A DNA stretch of 64,000 bases from Agarophyton chilense (GCA_030374765.1 JARGXX010000105.1:1054001-1118000); one strand, 5' to 3'; shown: positions 32,984-43,387, counted from the first letter of the stretch. Program-made: numbers and translations. Notes: generated from the letters alone by a model not told the origin.

Positions 32984-34600
32984 TTATCCCACCTGGGCTT
33001 TAACAACCGATGCCGGGATTCCCGTCCGCGTTCTGCGGTGATATGACACCACCTTCGAACGTGGGAGATGTTCCATCGGCTCATCCAAATCCCATTCGGG
33101 CCCTAAACCGTACCAACGGACGAGGTATTGAATATGACCATCCGGATGGTATGGGTGCTCCACTATGTGGTCGACCACGAACTTCTTCTCGTAGACTTCC
33201 CGCCCTTGCGGTGTACGCGTTACCGGACCAAACCAGTGTACGTCCGCAGGTGCGTGTGGGCTACTGTGCCCTTCCCCCGAGGGGTCCATGGGTTGGCGTT
33301 GCCTTTCCATCTCCTGGGTAGGGGAACGAACCGGGTTCCGGGTTGCCTTGGCCACTTGGCGGGTTGCCTCCGCCAAGGCGTCATGACGAAGAGCGTCAGT
33401 TCGACGGCTTCGGCCGGAGGCCTTCCCGTGGGGCAATTCTCCCAGTTTTTGGGTCGGAATGCTTTCCGAGAGTTCTCGTGCAGAGGCCACCCTTCGGAGG
33501 AACGCGGACTCATCCCAAGGCTGGGTTTCGTGGTCGCGTTCCGCGAGTCTTCGGGGTGAAATCCGTCGCGACGGTGCTGGACTTGACGCGGGAGGCGGTT
33601 TCATCGCGGGGCGTCGTGCCTTGCCGGGTGAGCCGCCTTGGGCGTTGATTGGCGTTTCTCCCGATCGGGGTGTCGTCTGGTCACGTGACACGTCCGGCTG
33701 ATGGCTGGGAGTACTCCGCGCCGTGCTGCGTTCCGCCTCCTCACGTGAGGGCGTATGAAACGGCGCTGCCGGTATGTCTGCTCGCTTGGGCGACAAAGTA
33801 CCGCGACGGGCGTGCAACTCCGGGTCAACCGTGCCTTCCTCACCAACGGGCGGCGAAGTGCGCGGCGAGGAACCCCTGCGGGGAGCGAGTTCGTCCTCAA
33901 ATATCCCTTTCGAGGGTTCAACTTCACTCGGCGACGAGGTGTTCATTCGGCGACGAGGTGCTTCCGTCCTTGACGGGCACATTCTCCGGGGTGACCGGTG
34001 CGCCTTCGACAACGCTGTCGGGGTCAACCGAGACACTCGGAGTGCGTCCGCCACTGCGCGCGGGTTCTGAACCAGCATCAAGCGTGCTGGGTGTGAATCT
34101 CCCGTCTGCTACGGTGTGCTTGCCCGGCTTAGCCGGTGTGTCCTGCCGTACAGTACGAGGGACCACTTCCGATCGATTCAGCCTAGAGGGGCCTGCGAGG
34201 GCGAACAGCATCCTGCGACAATTTCGGTTTCGCTTCGGTGAGAGGGTTTCCACTAGGTGGTGCATCCTGTCGAGTAGAGTCTCTGTGGGGAGTGCGATCA
34301 GACGCAGATGCGGTGGCACTTCCCATAAGGGATTCAGCAACGGCTTTAGCGCGCAAATGCGGAGATGGCACGTCGGTAGACGGGACGTCCGGATCACCGT
34401 TGTTCTTGCTGGTGTGTCCAGGAGTCCGTGCACCATGGTTGTCATGACATGACGAAGCGGTTTCCGTCTCTCGACGAGAGTTATGAGCCTCCTCCCCCTC
34501 CTGAGACGGAGCGGCATGGGGAGTCGTTGAAACGCCCAACGGGCGGGGGTAGACACCGCGCCGTGGCGTGGGAGAAGAGAGGCCATTCTGGCCTTGGTCC
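32984..34600 (-). pseudogene. Gypsy-3 pol C-terminus with chromodomain
   Basis: From 34081 to 32984 one frame encodes a long Pro/Ser/Arg-rich disordered linker, then a chromodomain: EKKFVVDHIVEHPYHPDGH, YLVRWYGLGPEWDLDEPMEH, SKVVSYHRR. The aromatic cage-type residues (Phe/Val start, Trp-Tyr, Trp) are in place. Upstream, 34539-34183 is open in a different frame with similar low-complexity content, so at least one frameshift or stop (near 34183) lies between. The integrase core itself is not included; the element is cut at 34600. Such chromodomains bind methylated histone tails and steer integration into heterochromatin. Gypsy-2 has a similarly long linker before its chromodomain. Confidence 0.8.
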
Positions 34601-35272
34601 TCACAACGTGAGCGCAGGTTAGGTAAACGAAAAGGAAGAAGAGGGGAAAAGACGAGAAGAAGAGAAAATTAAAAGAAGAGAAACAAAGGAAGGTAGTCAG
34701 CCTTGACAATTTACTTCGATCGTTGGCGACCGTCATTGAAAACTATATCTACCTCGCACGCACTTCCGCCGCCGGTGCTGACCGTCGGCGGGTCACCCAC
34801 GTCTCACACCTTGCCACTGTGCGACGAGGAGTTGCGCGCCAAAACAATTTCAAACATGAAGCATATCAAATAAAAACTCAAAAAATCATCCAAAGTGGTG
34901 CGCCAGTGCCAACCACCCCGCGCAGCCCAGATTCGGCTGTTACGGCCAAACCCCGTATCCAGCCCACATTCGCACGTTCTCTCCAACTGCATAGCCCGTG
35001 CTCATTCAGCGCTCTCGTCCAATCAAATCGCTCCACTTGGGCCGAAGCCCCAACACGCCCCATTAGAACCAGACCACTTGTCCATACCACGTTGCATGAG
35101 GGCATTTGCAGTAGCCAATCAGATGGCCGTTTCACGTTGAGATTGAGATGAGGCGCATATGCGTTTTTCCGCGGAGGGTGCCCAAAAGTGCCCATGCTTA
35201 AATCCACTTTTTGTTTTCCACTAGTTCCAACACTCCAAAGGGCTTGGGGGCACAGTCGACCAAACCTCAACA
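34601..35272 (-). repeat. Copia-A2 3' LTR
   Basis: 672 bp; sense start TGTTGAGG at 35272, sense end GTTGTGA at 34601. The tract GAGGAGGAG lies directly before it in sense and also encodes the last Glu residues of pol. Confidence 0.94.
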
Positions 35273-38200
35273 CTCCTCCTCGACTGGTCGGCCAAGTCCA
35301 ACACGGTCCGCGTTATTGTTGTGAAGACCTGGGCCAAGTGGTTTAGTTAAGAAGTCCGCATCATTGTCTTCACTTGGAACGTACGTCACATTGATGTGAG
35401 TATCCTTGACTAGTTCCCGAACGAAGTGCAACTTAACGTCAATGTGCTTAGCGCGACCCGACGGACAGCGTTCACCAGTTGCCCAGTCAATGGCGCACTG
35501 GTTGTCCGAACGAATGGGCACAGCACCTTGCACTTTCCATCCAATCTCCTTAAGCACACGCTTCAACCAAATAACCTCCTGACACGCAAGCGTCAAAGCA
35601 TAATACTCGGCCTCGCCGGTAGACAACGCCACCGAAGCCTGTTTTCTTGCGCCCCACATACATGTCGCTTTGCCAAGCTTCACTAAGAAACCAGACATTG
35701 ACTTGCGATCACGCGTGTCCGCAGCGTAGTCAGAGTCAACGTACGCCTCCAGTTTCACCATGCCAGAGTGATAGTGCACACCATGTTCAGTTGTACCGCG
35801 AAGGTAACGAAGAACCCGCTTTGCTGCCTTGTGACAGTAGGCCGTGGGCGATTTCTGAAAACGAGCCAAGATTAGGACGGGTGCTAATATATCCAACCGA
35901 GTTCTCAGTGCCAAATACAAAAGCGATCCAATGATCTGCTGGTACAGCTGAGTATCCTGGATGGATTTGTCTTTCTCAGATGTCCACCCGGTAAAAAAAG
36001 ATTCTACCATAGGGGTGCATGCCGGCTTGGATCGCTGAAACCCGAAACGGCGCAACACACTTTCCGTGTACAGCGACTGACCAAGATATAGCGACACAGG
36101 TCGACCATCTGAATCTAAAGTCCATTTGAATTCAACGCCGAGGTACAAGTTCACTTCGTCCGCCACACGCAGCTCGTAAAACGACTTAAGCTCCTCCAAA
36201 ATCGCATCACGTTCCATGGCAGAAGTTGTGAATATTAGCAAGTCATCCACATAAACTAGCACGAACGCATCCTCATTGCTGTCGTTTTGGCGGCGAAACA
36301 CGCAAGGTGCACTCGGTAACTCTTCAAAACATATGCTTTTCATATCCTCGCATAGTTTGTTGTGCCATGCCAAGTGCGCTTGCTTCAGTCCATAGATAGC
36401 CTTGAGCAATTTGAAGCATCGTGAAGTCACGCCAGGTATACCTCGAGGTGACATGATCCACACATCTTCCTCAAGTTCGCCATTGAGAAACGCAGTCTTC
36501 ACATCCACCTGTACCACATACATGCGCAAGCATAACGTCAGATACAAGAATATGCGAACCAAAGAGAACGAAACAACTGGTGCATAAGTCTCCATGTAGT
36601 CCTGACCATATGTTTGGTGGTTTCCACCGCCTACAACACGAGCCTTAAAACGTTCAACTGACCCATCAGCATTGCGCTTTACCTTCAGTATGACGTGAGT
36701 TGGTAGTGGTTGTGAAGCAGGAGAGTCATCAGGTTTCCAAGTTTGCTTCGACTCCAATGATGAAAACTCTTCATCGACGGCTGCTTGCCACATGGTACGC
36801 TCCTCCGCACTGGCGGACATTGCCTCCTTGAGTGAGGGCTCATCACTAGTAGTGACTTTGACTTGCGATGTACAGTGAGCAGACCCTGCCATGAACCACC
36901 TCAGAGGTTGACGGCGCGTGCGCCGCGGGTAGCGTGGTTCCGTATCAGCGTTGGCAGATGTATCAAGGTCATCAGCAGCACTTTCGTCATCACTTTCGGA
37001 ATCCTGTGCATCGTCTTCATTGCTGCCGGAGTCTGACTCCGACTGCCTGAGTGCTGGAATCAGGTGCGAGGATCCGTCATGAACCACCTCCTCCTCAACA
37101 TTATCGACGGAGAAGGTATCCGATTCGTCATCAATGCTATCACATAATCCCATATCAGAGCTATAGTCAGCATCTGACGCACTTTCATCATCCATGTAGT
37201 TGGCAAGAGATGATGCGCCAGGGAACTTGGATTCATCAAAAGTAACATGTCGTGACTCAATAATACGCGGAGTGCCGTCATTATCAACGACGAGTACCTT
37301 GTACACACCATGCTCAAGAGTCTCCAAGTACACTCCCTCAAGTGCACGAGACTCGAACTTGGGTCCACGCGGAGTCCTTAGCACGAATGCAGTGCATCCA
37401 AACACACGCACGTGCTTCAACAAAGGTTTATTTCCAGTTACCAGAAAGTAGGGACTGTTGTTAACAGTAGAATGTTGCACTCGATTACGCACAAAGATAA
37501 CATGTTTCAGCGCATATGGCCACAAACATTCTGGTAGATCGGCTTGGATCAGCAACGACCGAGCAGCTTCCACCATGGTACGATTGATGCGCTCAGCTAT
37601 AGCGTTGTGTTCGGGGGTGTATGGAGCAGAGAAAGAAGTGAGGCCATGTTCTGCTGCCAAGTTCTCTTGCAGGGCAATATATTCTTCTGCACCGTCCGAG
37701 TGCAAACTTTTGATATGCACTCCTCCAAGCTGCTTAAACTTTGCCGCAATACCCACAAACACATCACTAAGAGCACTGCGATGGATCACCAGACCTAGGA
37801 ACACATACCGTGAGTGATCATCGAGGAATGTACATGCATATTGAAACTTGTCCGGAAAAGACTTTTCCAGAGGACCTACAATATCCGAGTGCACAATGTC
37901 ACCAACCGCGGATGCATGTTCAAAGTGACCTGGGAACGGAATCTTATGAGCCTTGCCAAGTCGACATGCTCGGCATACCTCCTCCATGTCACACAAGTGC
38001 GGCACTCCATCTGCGTACTTGTGTACATGTTGCAGATCACGTTGGTTGATGTGAGCCAGTCGTCGGTGCCACAGTTGAGTCTCCGTAGACTTTGTCGAAA
38101 GCGCAAGTTCCACACCAGCATGCCCTAAAGGTTGAGGCAGTGTGTACATGCGAGATACCTTGTCACGATCACCAATGCCCACCTCAAAACCATTTGACTC

Positions 38201-39568
38201 TAGCGTCAAACGTACACTGTGACGACCGAAGAGCGACTCAATACCTTTGTCGGCCAAACACCCGGTTGAAACCAAGTTGTATCCCAGAGCAGGGGTCAGT
38301 AGGGCATCACTCAGACGTATGTTCGCATTGTCCAAAGGAATGATCACCTCTCCGCGTTGTTTAGATGTAACAGATGTGTTATCGGCAAGCATCACTGTTC
38401 TTTCGTCGCAAGGTTCAAGTGAACCGGGCACGAACGCACAAACAGAATGGAAGCAATGTACTGTCGCACCGCTGTCTGCGTAGGTACTCAGGTCATTCGG
38501 CGGAACTATAGTGGTCCTTTCCACAGTTGCACCAGCAATTTCGATTTTGCCAGACTTTCCAGAAGACTTGCTCGAGGCGCTTCTACCTCTACTGCCACCC
38601 ATTCGCTTGGGTTGTGGCGACAGTTTATCGAGGATACTCTGCGGCAAGTGGTTGTCCGGGTTGTCCGGATTCATAAAGCAACGATCTTGTGTGTGTCCAT
38701 CGCGATCACAGAAGTCGCAATGATGTCCATTGCTCGATCCAGAACGATCAAATGATGACGATCTCAAGGCGGCAGCAAGTGCACGAGCAGTAGACTCAAT
38801 GTCGGAGTGACCATCAGACTCCTCATCTTCGTTGTTTGCACTACTGCGGGTACGATTAGTCGATTCAGAATGTCGACCAGATTTTTTCCTGCCCTTCTTC
38901 TTGCGACGTGAACTACGTCCAGACGGCCTTGCAGACACCTGTTTCGCGTTGTATTCATCTATGAGGGTCGTGGCCACGTAGTCCCATGTAAGCTCAGCGA
39001 TATCCTTGGTTCGAAGAGCTGCAGCAGTAGACTCTAGTGTGCAATTGGGATCAATAGAAGCAAGTAACATGGGAGCTTTGTGCGACTCCGGTACTGCCGC
39101 ATCCTTCCCCATGCGCTCTAACTGAGCAAATAACGCCGTGTACTGGTCCACATAGCCTGACATATTCTGACCATTGTATCCCATACGGAATAGTTGAGTC
39201 TGCACAGCAATTCTGGATACAGTACGATTGGACGCATACCTTGCATCAAGTAATGCGAGCATGCGCACCGGGTCGTCGTCGACATCCATGACCACACGAA
39301 GTGGCGCATCACCCAAGGCGCATATTATGATTCCACATGCCTTCTCGCGCTTGGCGACAACTCGAGCGCTATCAATAGCGGTATCCGATGTTGCTTCAGT
39401 AGTTGCTGAATATCCAGAATCGGATTCCACAACGTTCCACACACCTTTAACACGGCATGCAGCACGAAGGCGATGGCGCCATAGGGCATAATCATCACCA
39501 CGCCTTCCATGAAAACGAGGGATTTTCATCCCGGTAGTACTTTCGGATTCCATTTCCGTGTCCGACAT
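35267..39568 (-). CDS. Copia-A2 gag-pol polyprotein, intact
   Basis: 1433 residues from ATG at 39568. In order: a UBN2-like gag (IPRFHGRRGDDYALWRHRL), zinc knuckle C284-x2-C287-x4-H292-x4-C297, protease active site D365-S-G, pre-integrase LWHRRLAHIN, integrase catalytic D562, D625 and E659, RT with VDVKTAFLNGELEED and YVDD at 1106-1109, and RNase H with SDYAADTRDRKSMSG, STGEAEYYAL and SDNQCAIDW. All catalytic residues I can place are present. The spacing D625-E659 leaves 33 residues, two fewer than the usual 35. The last codons TGT TGA fall inside the 3' LTR. Gag and pol form a single frame, so no frameshift is needed. This is the best candidate here for a protein source able to mobilise A-family copies. 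Confidence 0.95.
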   Translation of the reverse strand: MSDTEMESESTTGMKIPRFHGRRGDDYALWRHRLRAACRVKGVWNVVESDSGYSATTEATSDTAIDSARVVAKREKACGIIICALGDAPLRVVMDVDDDPVRMLALLDARYASNRTVSRIAVQTQLFRMGYNGQNMSGYVDQYTALFAQLERMGKDAAVPESHKAPMLLASIDPNCTLESTAAALRTKDIAELTWDYVATTLIDEYNAKQVSARPSGRSSRRKKKGRKKSGRHSESTNRTRSSANNEDEESDGHSDIESTARALAAALRSSSFDRSGSSNGHHCDFCDRDGHTQDRCFMNPDNPDNHLPQSILDKLSPQPKRMGGSRGRSASSKSSGKSGKIEIAGATVERTTIVPPNDLSTYADSGATVHCFHSVCAFVPGSLEPCDERTVMLADNTSVTSKQRGEVIIPLDNANIRLSDALLTPALGYNLVSTGCLADKGIESLFGRHSVRLTLESNGFEVGIGDRDKVSRMYTLPQPLGHAGVELALSTKSTETQLWHRRLAHINQRDLQHVHKYADGVPHLCDMEEVCRACRLGKAHKIPFPGHFEHASAVGDIVHSDIVGPLEKSFPDKFQYACTFLDDHSRYVFLGLVIHRSALSDVFVGIAAKFKQLGGVHIKSLHSDGAEEYIALQENLAAEHGLTSFSAPYTPEHNAIAERINRTMVEAARSLLIQADLPECLWPYALKHVIFVRNRVQHSTVNNSPYFLVTGNKPLLKHVRVFGCTAFVLRTPRGPKFESRALEGVYLETLEHGVYKVLVVDNDGTPRIIESRHVTFDESKFPGASSLANYMDDESASDADYSSDMGLCDSIDDESDTFSVDNVEEEVVHDGSSHLIPALRQSESDSGSNEDDAQDSESDDESAADDLDTSANADTEPRYPRRTRRQPLRWFMAGSAHCTSQVKVTTSDEPSLKEAMSASAEERTMWQAAVDEEFSSLESKQTWKPDDSPASQPLPTHVILKVKRNADGSVERFKARVVGGGNHQTYGQDYMETYAPVVSFSLVRIFLYLTLCLRMYVVQVDVKTAFLNGELEEDVWIMSPRGIPGVTSRCFKLLKAIYGLKQAHLAWHNKLCEDMKSICFEELPSAPCVFRRQNDSNEDAFVLVYVDDLLIFTTSAMERDAILEELKSFYELRVADEVNLYLGVEFKWTLDSDGRPVSLYLGQSLYTESVLRRFGFQRSKPACTPMVESFFTGWTSEKDKSIQDTQLYQQIIGSLLYLALRTRLDILAPVLILARFQKSPTAYCHKAAKRVLRYLRGTTEHGVHYHSGMVKLEAYVDSDYAADTRDRKSMSGFLVKLGKATCMWGARKQASVALSTGEAEYYALTLACQEVIWLKRVLKEIGWKVQGAVPIRSDNQCAIDWATGERCPSGRAKHIDVKLHFVRELVKDTHINVTYVPSEDNDADFLTKPLGPGLHNNNADRVGLGRPVEEEC

Positions 39569-40468
39569 ATTTCAGTCTGTTATCCACGAAGCAGATAGAA
39601 CGGAACCAAACGAAATTAATTAGTAGAGCGAAGCAGAGTGAGCGACTCAATGCCTTGGGAAGTTTAAGAAAAAGGGCCACGAGTAGTGATGAATTCGTGG
39701 CCGAGCTTGCCCGAACGGAGTCTCCCAGCTCAAACGATCGACAGCGAGGACGACAGCGGAGACTTTTGATGTAGCCTGCAACGCTCACCGAGACGCGTCT
39801 CGTACGCGATCACAAGCGGAGCTCCGGTGCTCCCACGCTTGGAGTGTACTCACGGGCAGTGGCAGAAGGCGTACCCGGAACAGACAAACTTCTCGACTTC
39901 GGGTTGAAACATCTTGATTGAACCTACCGAGACTTGCTCGAGGTAGGCGGGCGCACTGGCGGGAGAAACTACCTCCGCTACCCTAAAGGATGATCCCCTG
40001 GACCCTGGTTACTCTCTCCAGGTGAGGTACGCTTTGATTACCTACCGAACTCTGCGCACTTCAGAGTCCGGCGCTTTTAGTCCCTACGAGGCGTCCCAAG
40101 GAGGGGTGTCGTCAAGATACACTTCCCCCAGTTGACCCAAGCTAGCCTCTTGCGGGAAAGTAGCGCGGTCGTGCGGTGTAGTACGGTTGCTCCTACACTT
40201 CCAAGCCCAATTCATCGACCTCCGTACTCTACGGACGGAGAGCAGGATTTGGCAAACTTCCCGGTCTCGTGCCAAGGGGGTACTAACAAACGCGATATGT
40301 TTTCGCCACCAAGGAGGAAGTCCGCAGGGTACACGCCTGTCGCAAAACAAAATAACTTCTTGAATCCAGATGAGCGTTAGTCGTAGATCGCGCACCTGTC
40401 GCAGTAGGGAATCTTCTTGAATCCAAATAAATGTTAGTAGAGCCTGACGTCTGCAAAGAGTCGACGCT
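39569..40468 (-). other. Copia-A2 5' leader
   Basis: 900 nt between primer site and gag ATG, with no supported ORF. It holds short blocks also present in the Copia-B leader: sense GCCAGTGCGCCCGC (39960-39947), a CCTTTAGGG-containing block (about 40001-39981) and GTTCAATC (39923-39916). These may form a packaging or translation element. Confidence 0.65.
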
Positions 40469-40482
40469 CTGGGCCCATAACC
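40469..40482 (-). other. Copia-A2 primer binding site (half-tRNA type)
   Basis: Sense GGTTATGGGCCCAG directly after the 5' LTR, identical to the Copia-B site and complementary to the initiator tRNA-Met anticodon arm. Confidence 0.88.
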
Positions 40483-41156
40483 TCACAACGTGAGCGCAGG
40501 TTAGGTAAAGGAAAAGGAAGAAGAGGGGGAAAAGACGAGAAGAAGAGAAAAATAAAAGAAGAGAAACAAAGGAAGGTAGTCAGCCTTGACAATTTACTTC
40601 GATCGTTGGCGACCGTTATTGAAAACTATATCTACCTCACACGCAGTTCCGCCGCCGGTGCTGACCGTCGGCGGGTCACCCACGTCTCACACCTTGCCAC
40701 TGTGCGACGAGGAGTTGCACGCCAAAACAATTTCAAACATGAAGCATATCAAATAAAAACTCAAAAAAATCATCCAAAGTGGTGCGCCAGTGCCAACCAC
40801 CCCGCGCAGCCCAGATTCGGCTGTTACGGCCAAACCCCGTATCCAGCCCACATTCGCCCATTCTTTCCAACTGCATAGCCCGTGCTCATTCAGCGCTCTC
40901 GTCCAATCAAATCGCTCCACTTGGGCCGAAGCCCCAACACGCCCCATTAGAACCAGACCACTTGTCTATACCACGTTGCATGAGGGCATTTGCAGTAGCC
41001 AATCAGATGGCCGTTTCACGTTGAGATTGAGATGAGGCGCATATGCGTTTTTCCGCGGAGGGTGCCCAAAAGTGCCCATGCTTAAATCCACTTTTTGTTT
41101 TCCACTAGTTCCAACACTCCAAAGGGCTTGGGGGCAGAGTTGACCAAACCTCAACA
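40483..41156 (-). repeat. Copia-A2 5' LTR
   Basis: 674 bp, about 98% like the left LTR by eye. Its outer edge joins Copia-B coding sequence at 41157. Confidence 0.94.
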
Positions 41157-42699
41157 GGTACACCCCAGGGTCTCACGGATACAAGTTGTGGGACTCTGAA
41201 AAGAAAAAGGTGATTGTGTCAAGAGATGTACGGTTTGATGAGTTTTTGGGCTCAGACAACCTGTTTAGCTATGAGGAAGAGGACTACGCAGACATTGACT
41301 TTAGTAATATGTCTAGTCCACATGATACCTCTACATCTGACACATCTAGTGGACCCAATGATGATGACCCTTCTGTGCCTTTGCCTGACTCTGATGATGC
41401 TTCTGACAGCTCTGTTGATGATTCCGCAGCTGATACACTAGTTGAGCCTGTAGTGCATGAGACACAACCTGTTCGTAGGTCCACGCGTGAACGTAGGAAG
41501 CCGAGCTCATGGTGGCGTGCAACTGCTCTACTCACTGCCAGTGATGACACCCCATCGTCATATGATGATGCTGTGTCACGTCCTGATTCCGAAGCATGGA
41601 AAAAGGCAATGAAGAGTGAGTACCAGTCACTAATTGAGCATGACACATGGGACTTAGTGCCAAGGCCAGCAGACAGCAACGTGATTTCGTCCAAGTGGGT
41701 GTATGTGCAGAAGTATGAAGCAGCACCATCTGGTGAACCAACTATCAGGTACAAGGCTCGTATGGTTGCTAGAGGATTCCTGCAGATCGAGGGTGTTGAC
41801 TTTTCTGAAACATATGCACCTGTTGTTAAGTTTACCTCGATCAGGATGATTCTGTCAGTGACTGCTGTACGAGACTTTCAATTGCATCAGAGGATGTGAA
41901 AACAGCTTTTCTGAACGGTGACCTTGAGGAGACAGTGTACATGGAGCAGCCAACAGGTTTTGTGCAGCAAGGTAACGAGGATCTGGTGTGTCGTTTGAAG
42001 AAAGCCATCTATGGGCTACGACAGGCACCCAGACAGTGGCATGCAAAGATATACTCGTTCCTTGTTGAGGAGATGCAGTTGACGCCAAATGACGCAGATG
42101 AGTGTGTGTACAGCGGAAAGATACTGGGATTTGTTGTTCAAATTGCTCTATACGTTGATGACTTGCTTATTGCAAGTCCGAGCATGAAGACAATGGATCG
42201 TGTAAAGGCAGAGCTGTCGTCTCGGTTCCACATGAAAGACCTCCATCAAGCTCGCATGGTACTCGGATTCGAGATCCACCGTGACAGAGTTAAGCGAGAG
42301 TTGTATCTGACTCAGTCTGCGTACACACAAAAGGTCTTGGAACGTTTTGGCATGCACCAGTCCAAACCAGTTGACACTCCAATGGAAGTTGGCATGGACC
42401 TGTCTGCTATTCAGGATGTACTCAGGGAGGTGCCGTACCGTCAGGCAATTGGCTGTCTCATGTACTTGTCTGTAGGAACTCGTCCAGATATCTCATACGC
42501 GGTGTCCAAACTTGCCAAGTATGTTGAGAAGCCTGGAGAGATTCACTGGAAGGCAGTCAAACGTGTGCTTCGCTATCTCAACGGTACTTGTACATTTGGT
42601 CTCACCTACGGCTTAAACACCGATTTGGCACTTCAAGGCTACGTGGACTCTGACTGGGCAGGCGATGTTGCAAACAGCAAGTCTACCAGTGGATACTTG
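41157..42699 (+). pseudogene. Copia-Bx 5' part: integrase tail, RT and RNase H start
   Basis: It opens in the integrase tail (GYTPGSHGYKLWDSEKKK) and runs through the acidic linker, RT (LVARGFLQIEGVD-type motif, KTAFLNGDLEETVYMEQPTG, ALYVDDLLIASPS) to the RNase H start (GYVDSDWAGDVANSKSTSGYL). A 1-bp deletion near 41890 (CAGAGGATG for CAGATGGATG in B2) splits it into two frames. Its left part is removed by Copia-A2. It ends exactly at GGATACTTG, where the Copia-B2 LTR begins. The missing remainder is the inverted fragment at 49325-49787. Confidence 0.92.
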
Positions 42700-43387
42700 T
42701 GTTGGATAGGAAAATCCTGAAGGAAAGGTTGAGGGATGAAAGGAAAGTTCGCCAGCTCTGGCTTGGATTTACTTGGAGGCGCTCAAACTTTCACTTATAT
42801 ACTACTTCAAAACGTCAGCTGTCTAGACTCCAACACAAAGTAAACCCTAGACTACAAAGCAGGGACACTCAATACTACCAATCATATTCAAGCATGACAT
42901 TAACCCTAGTCAATGTTCATTGCAACGCACAACAAGGCAATACAACAGTGCACAGCCCATCATTACACTGACGTGTGCACAAATTCAATATGCCAGCACA
43001 CACTACTTGCAATCCGCCTCCATACACATTCACGTTCCAGCACAGTACACCAAGTCTCCTGTAATACACATGTCACGTCTCTTCTCCAAGTACATTCGTT
43101 ACACCTTGTGAGATGTGTTCATAGTACACCAGCTGGACATATTGAACAGCGTGCACAGTAGTACAAGTAGACCACGTACACACGTGTACCACAGACAAAC
43201 CCAATAGTGCCATACCACTTGTACACACCACATTGCATGTGCACATTTGCAGTAGCCAATCACAGCCCGAGTTCACGTTGAGATCCGACTGACACGCATA
43301 TGCGCTTTTCCAGAGGCACCCTCCAAAACAGCCCATGCTCCCCTGCACTTTTGGTTTTCAGTGACAGCACAGGGTCAACAGCCAACA
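42700..43387 (-). repeat. Copia-B2 3' LTR
   Basis: 688 bp; in sense TGTTGGCTG...CTATCCAACA. The sense polypurine tract GACAGAGGGGGAG lies at 43400-43388. Confidence 0.95.

Larger units (their letters stand above)
29910..34600 (-). mobile_element. Gypsy-3: 3' half of a chromodomain Ty3/Gypsy element
   Basis: Read on the minus strand: the disordered C-terminal tail of pol, a chromodomain and pol stop (34600 to 32984), then a region holding a long ORF on the opposite strand (30867-32804), a polypurine tract (30845-30832, sense AGGAGGGGGATA) and a TG...CA LTR (30831-29910). The right edge is cut at 34600 by Copia-A2. The layout parallels the 3' end of Gypsy-1, including the pol-to-antisense-ORF gap and a polypurine tract ending GATA. 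No second copy is in the window, so the LTR limits are inferred from termini only. Confidence 0.65.
34601..41156 (-). mobile_element. Copia-A2: structurally complete Copia element
   Basis: LTRs of 672 and 674 bp flank a 5.2-kb interior with primer site, 900-nt leader and one uninterrupted gag-pol. The LTRs differ at roughly 14 sites by eye (about 2%). The two outer flanks are unrelated: Gypsy-3 tail on the left, Copia-B coding sequence on the right. The adjoining pentamers are GGTCC and GGTAC. A simple insertion would leave the same target on both sides, so the two ends may derive from different insertions joined by LTR recombination. Confidence 0.95.

Noticed and set aside
34596-41161. GGTCC/GGTAC as the target duplication of Copia-A2
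   Set aside because: They differ at one base and the longer flanks come from two unrelated elements, so this is not a simple insertion site.
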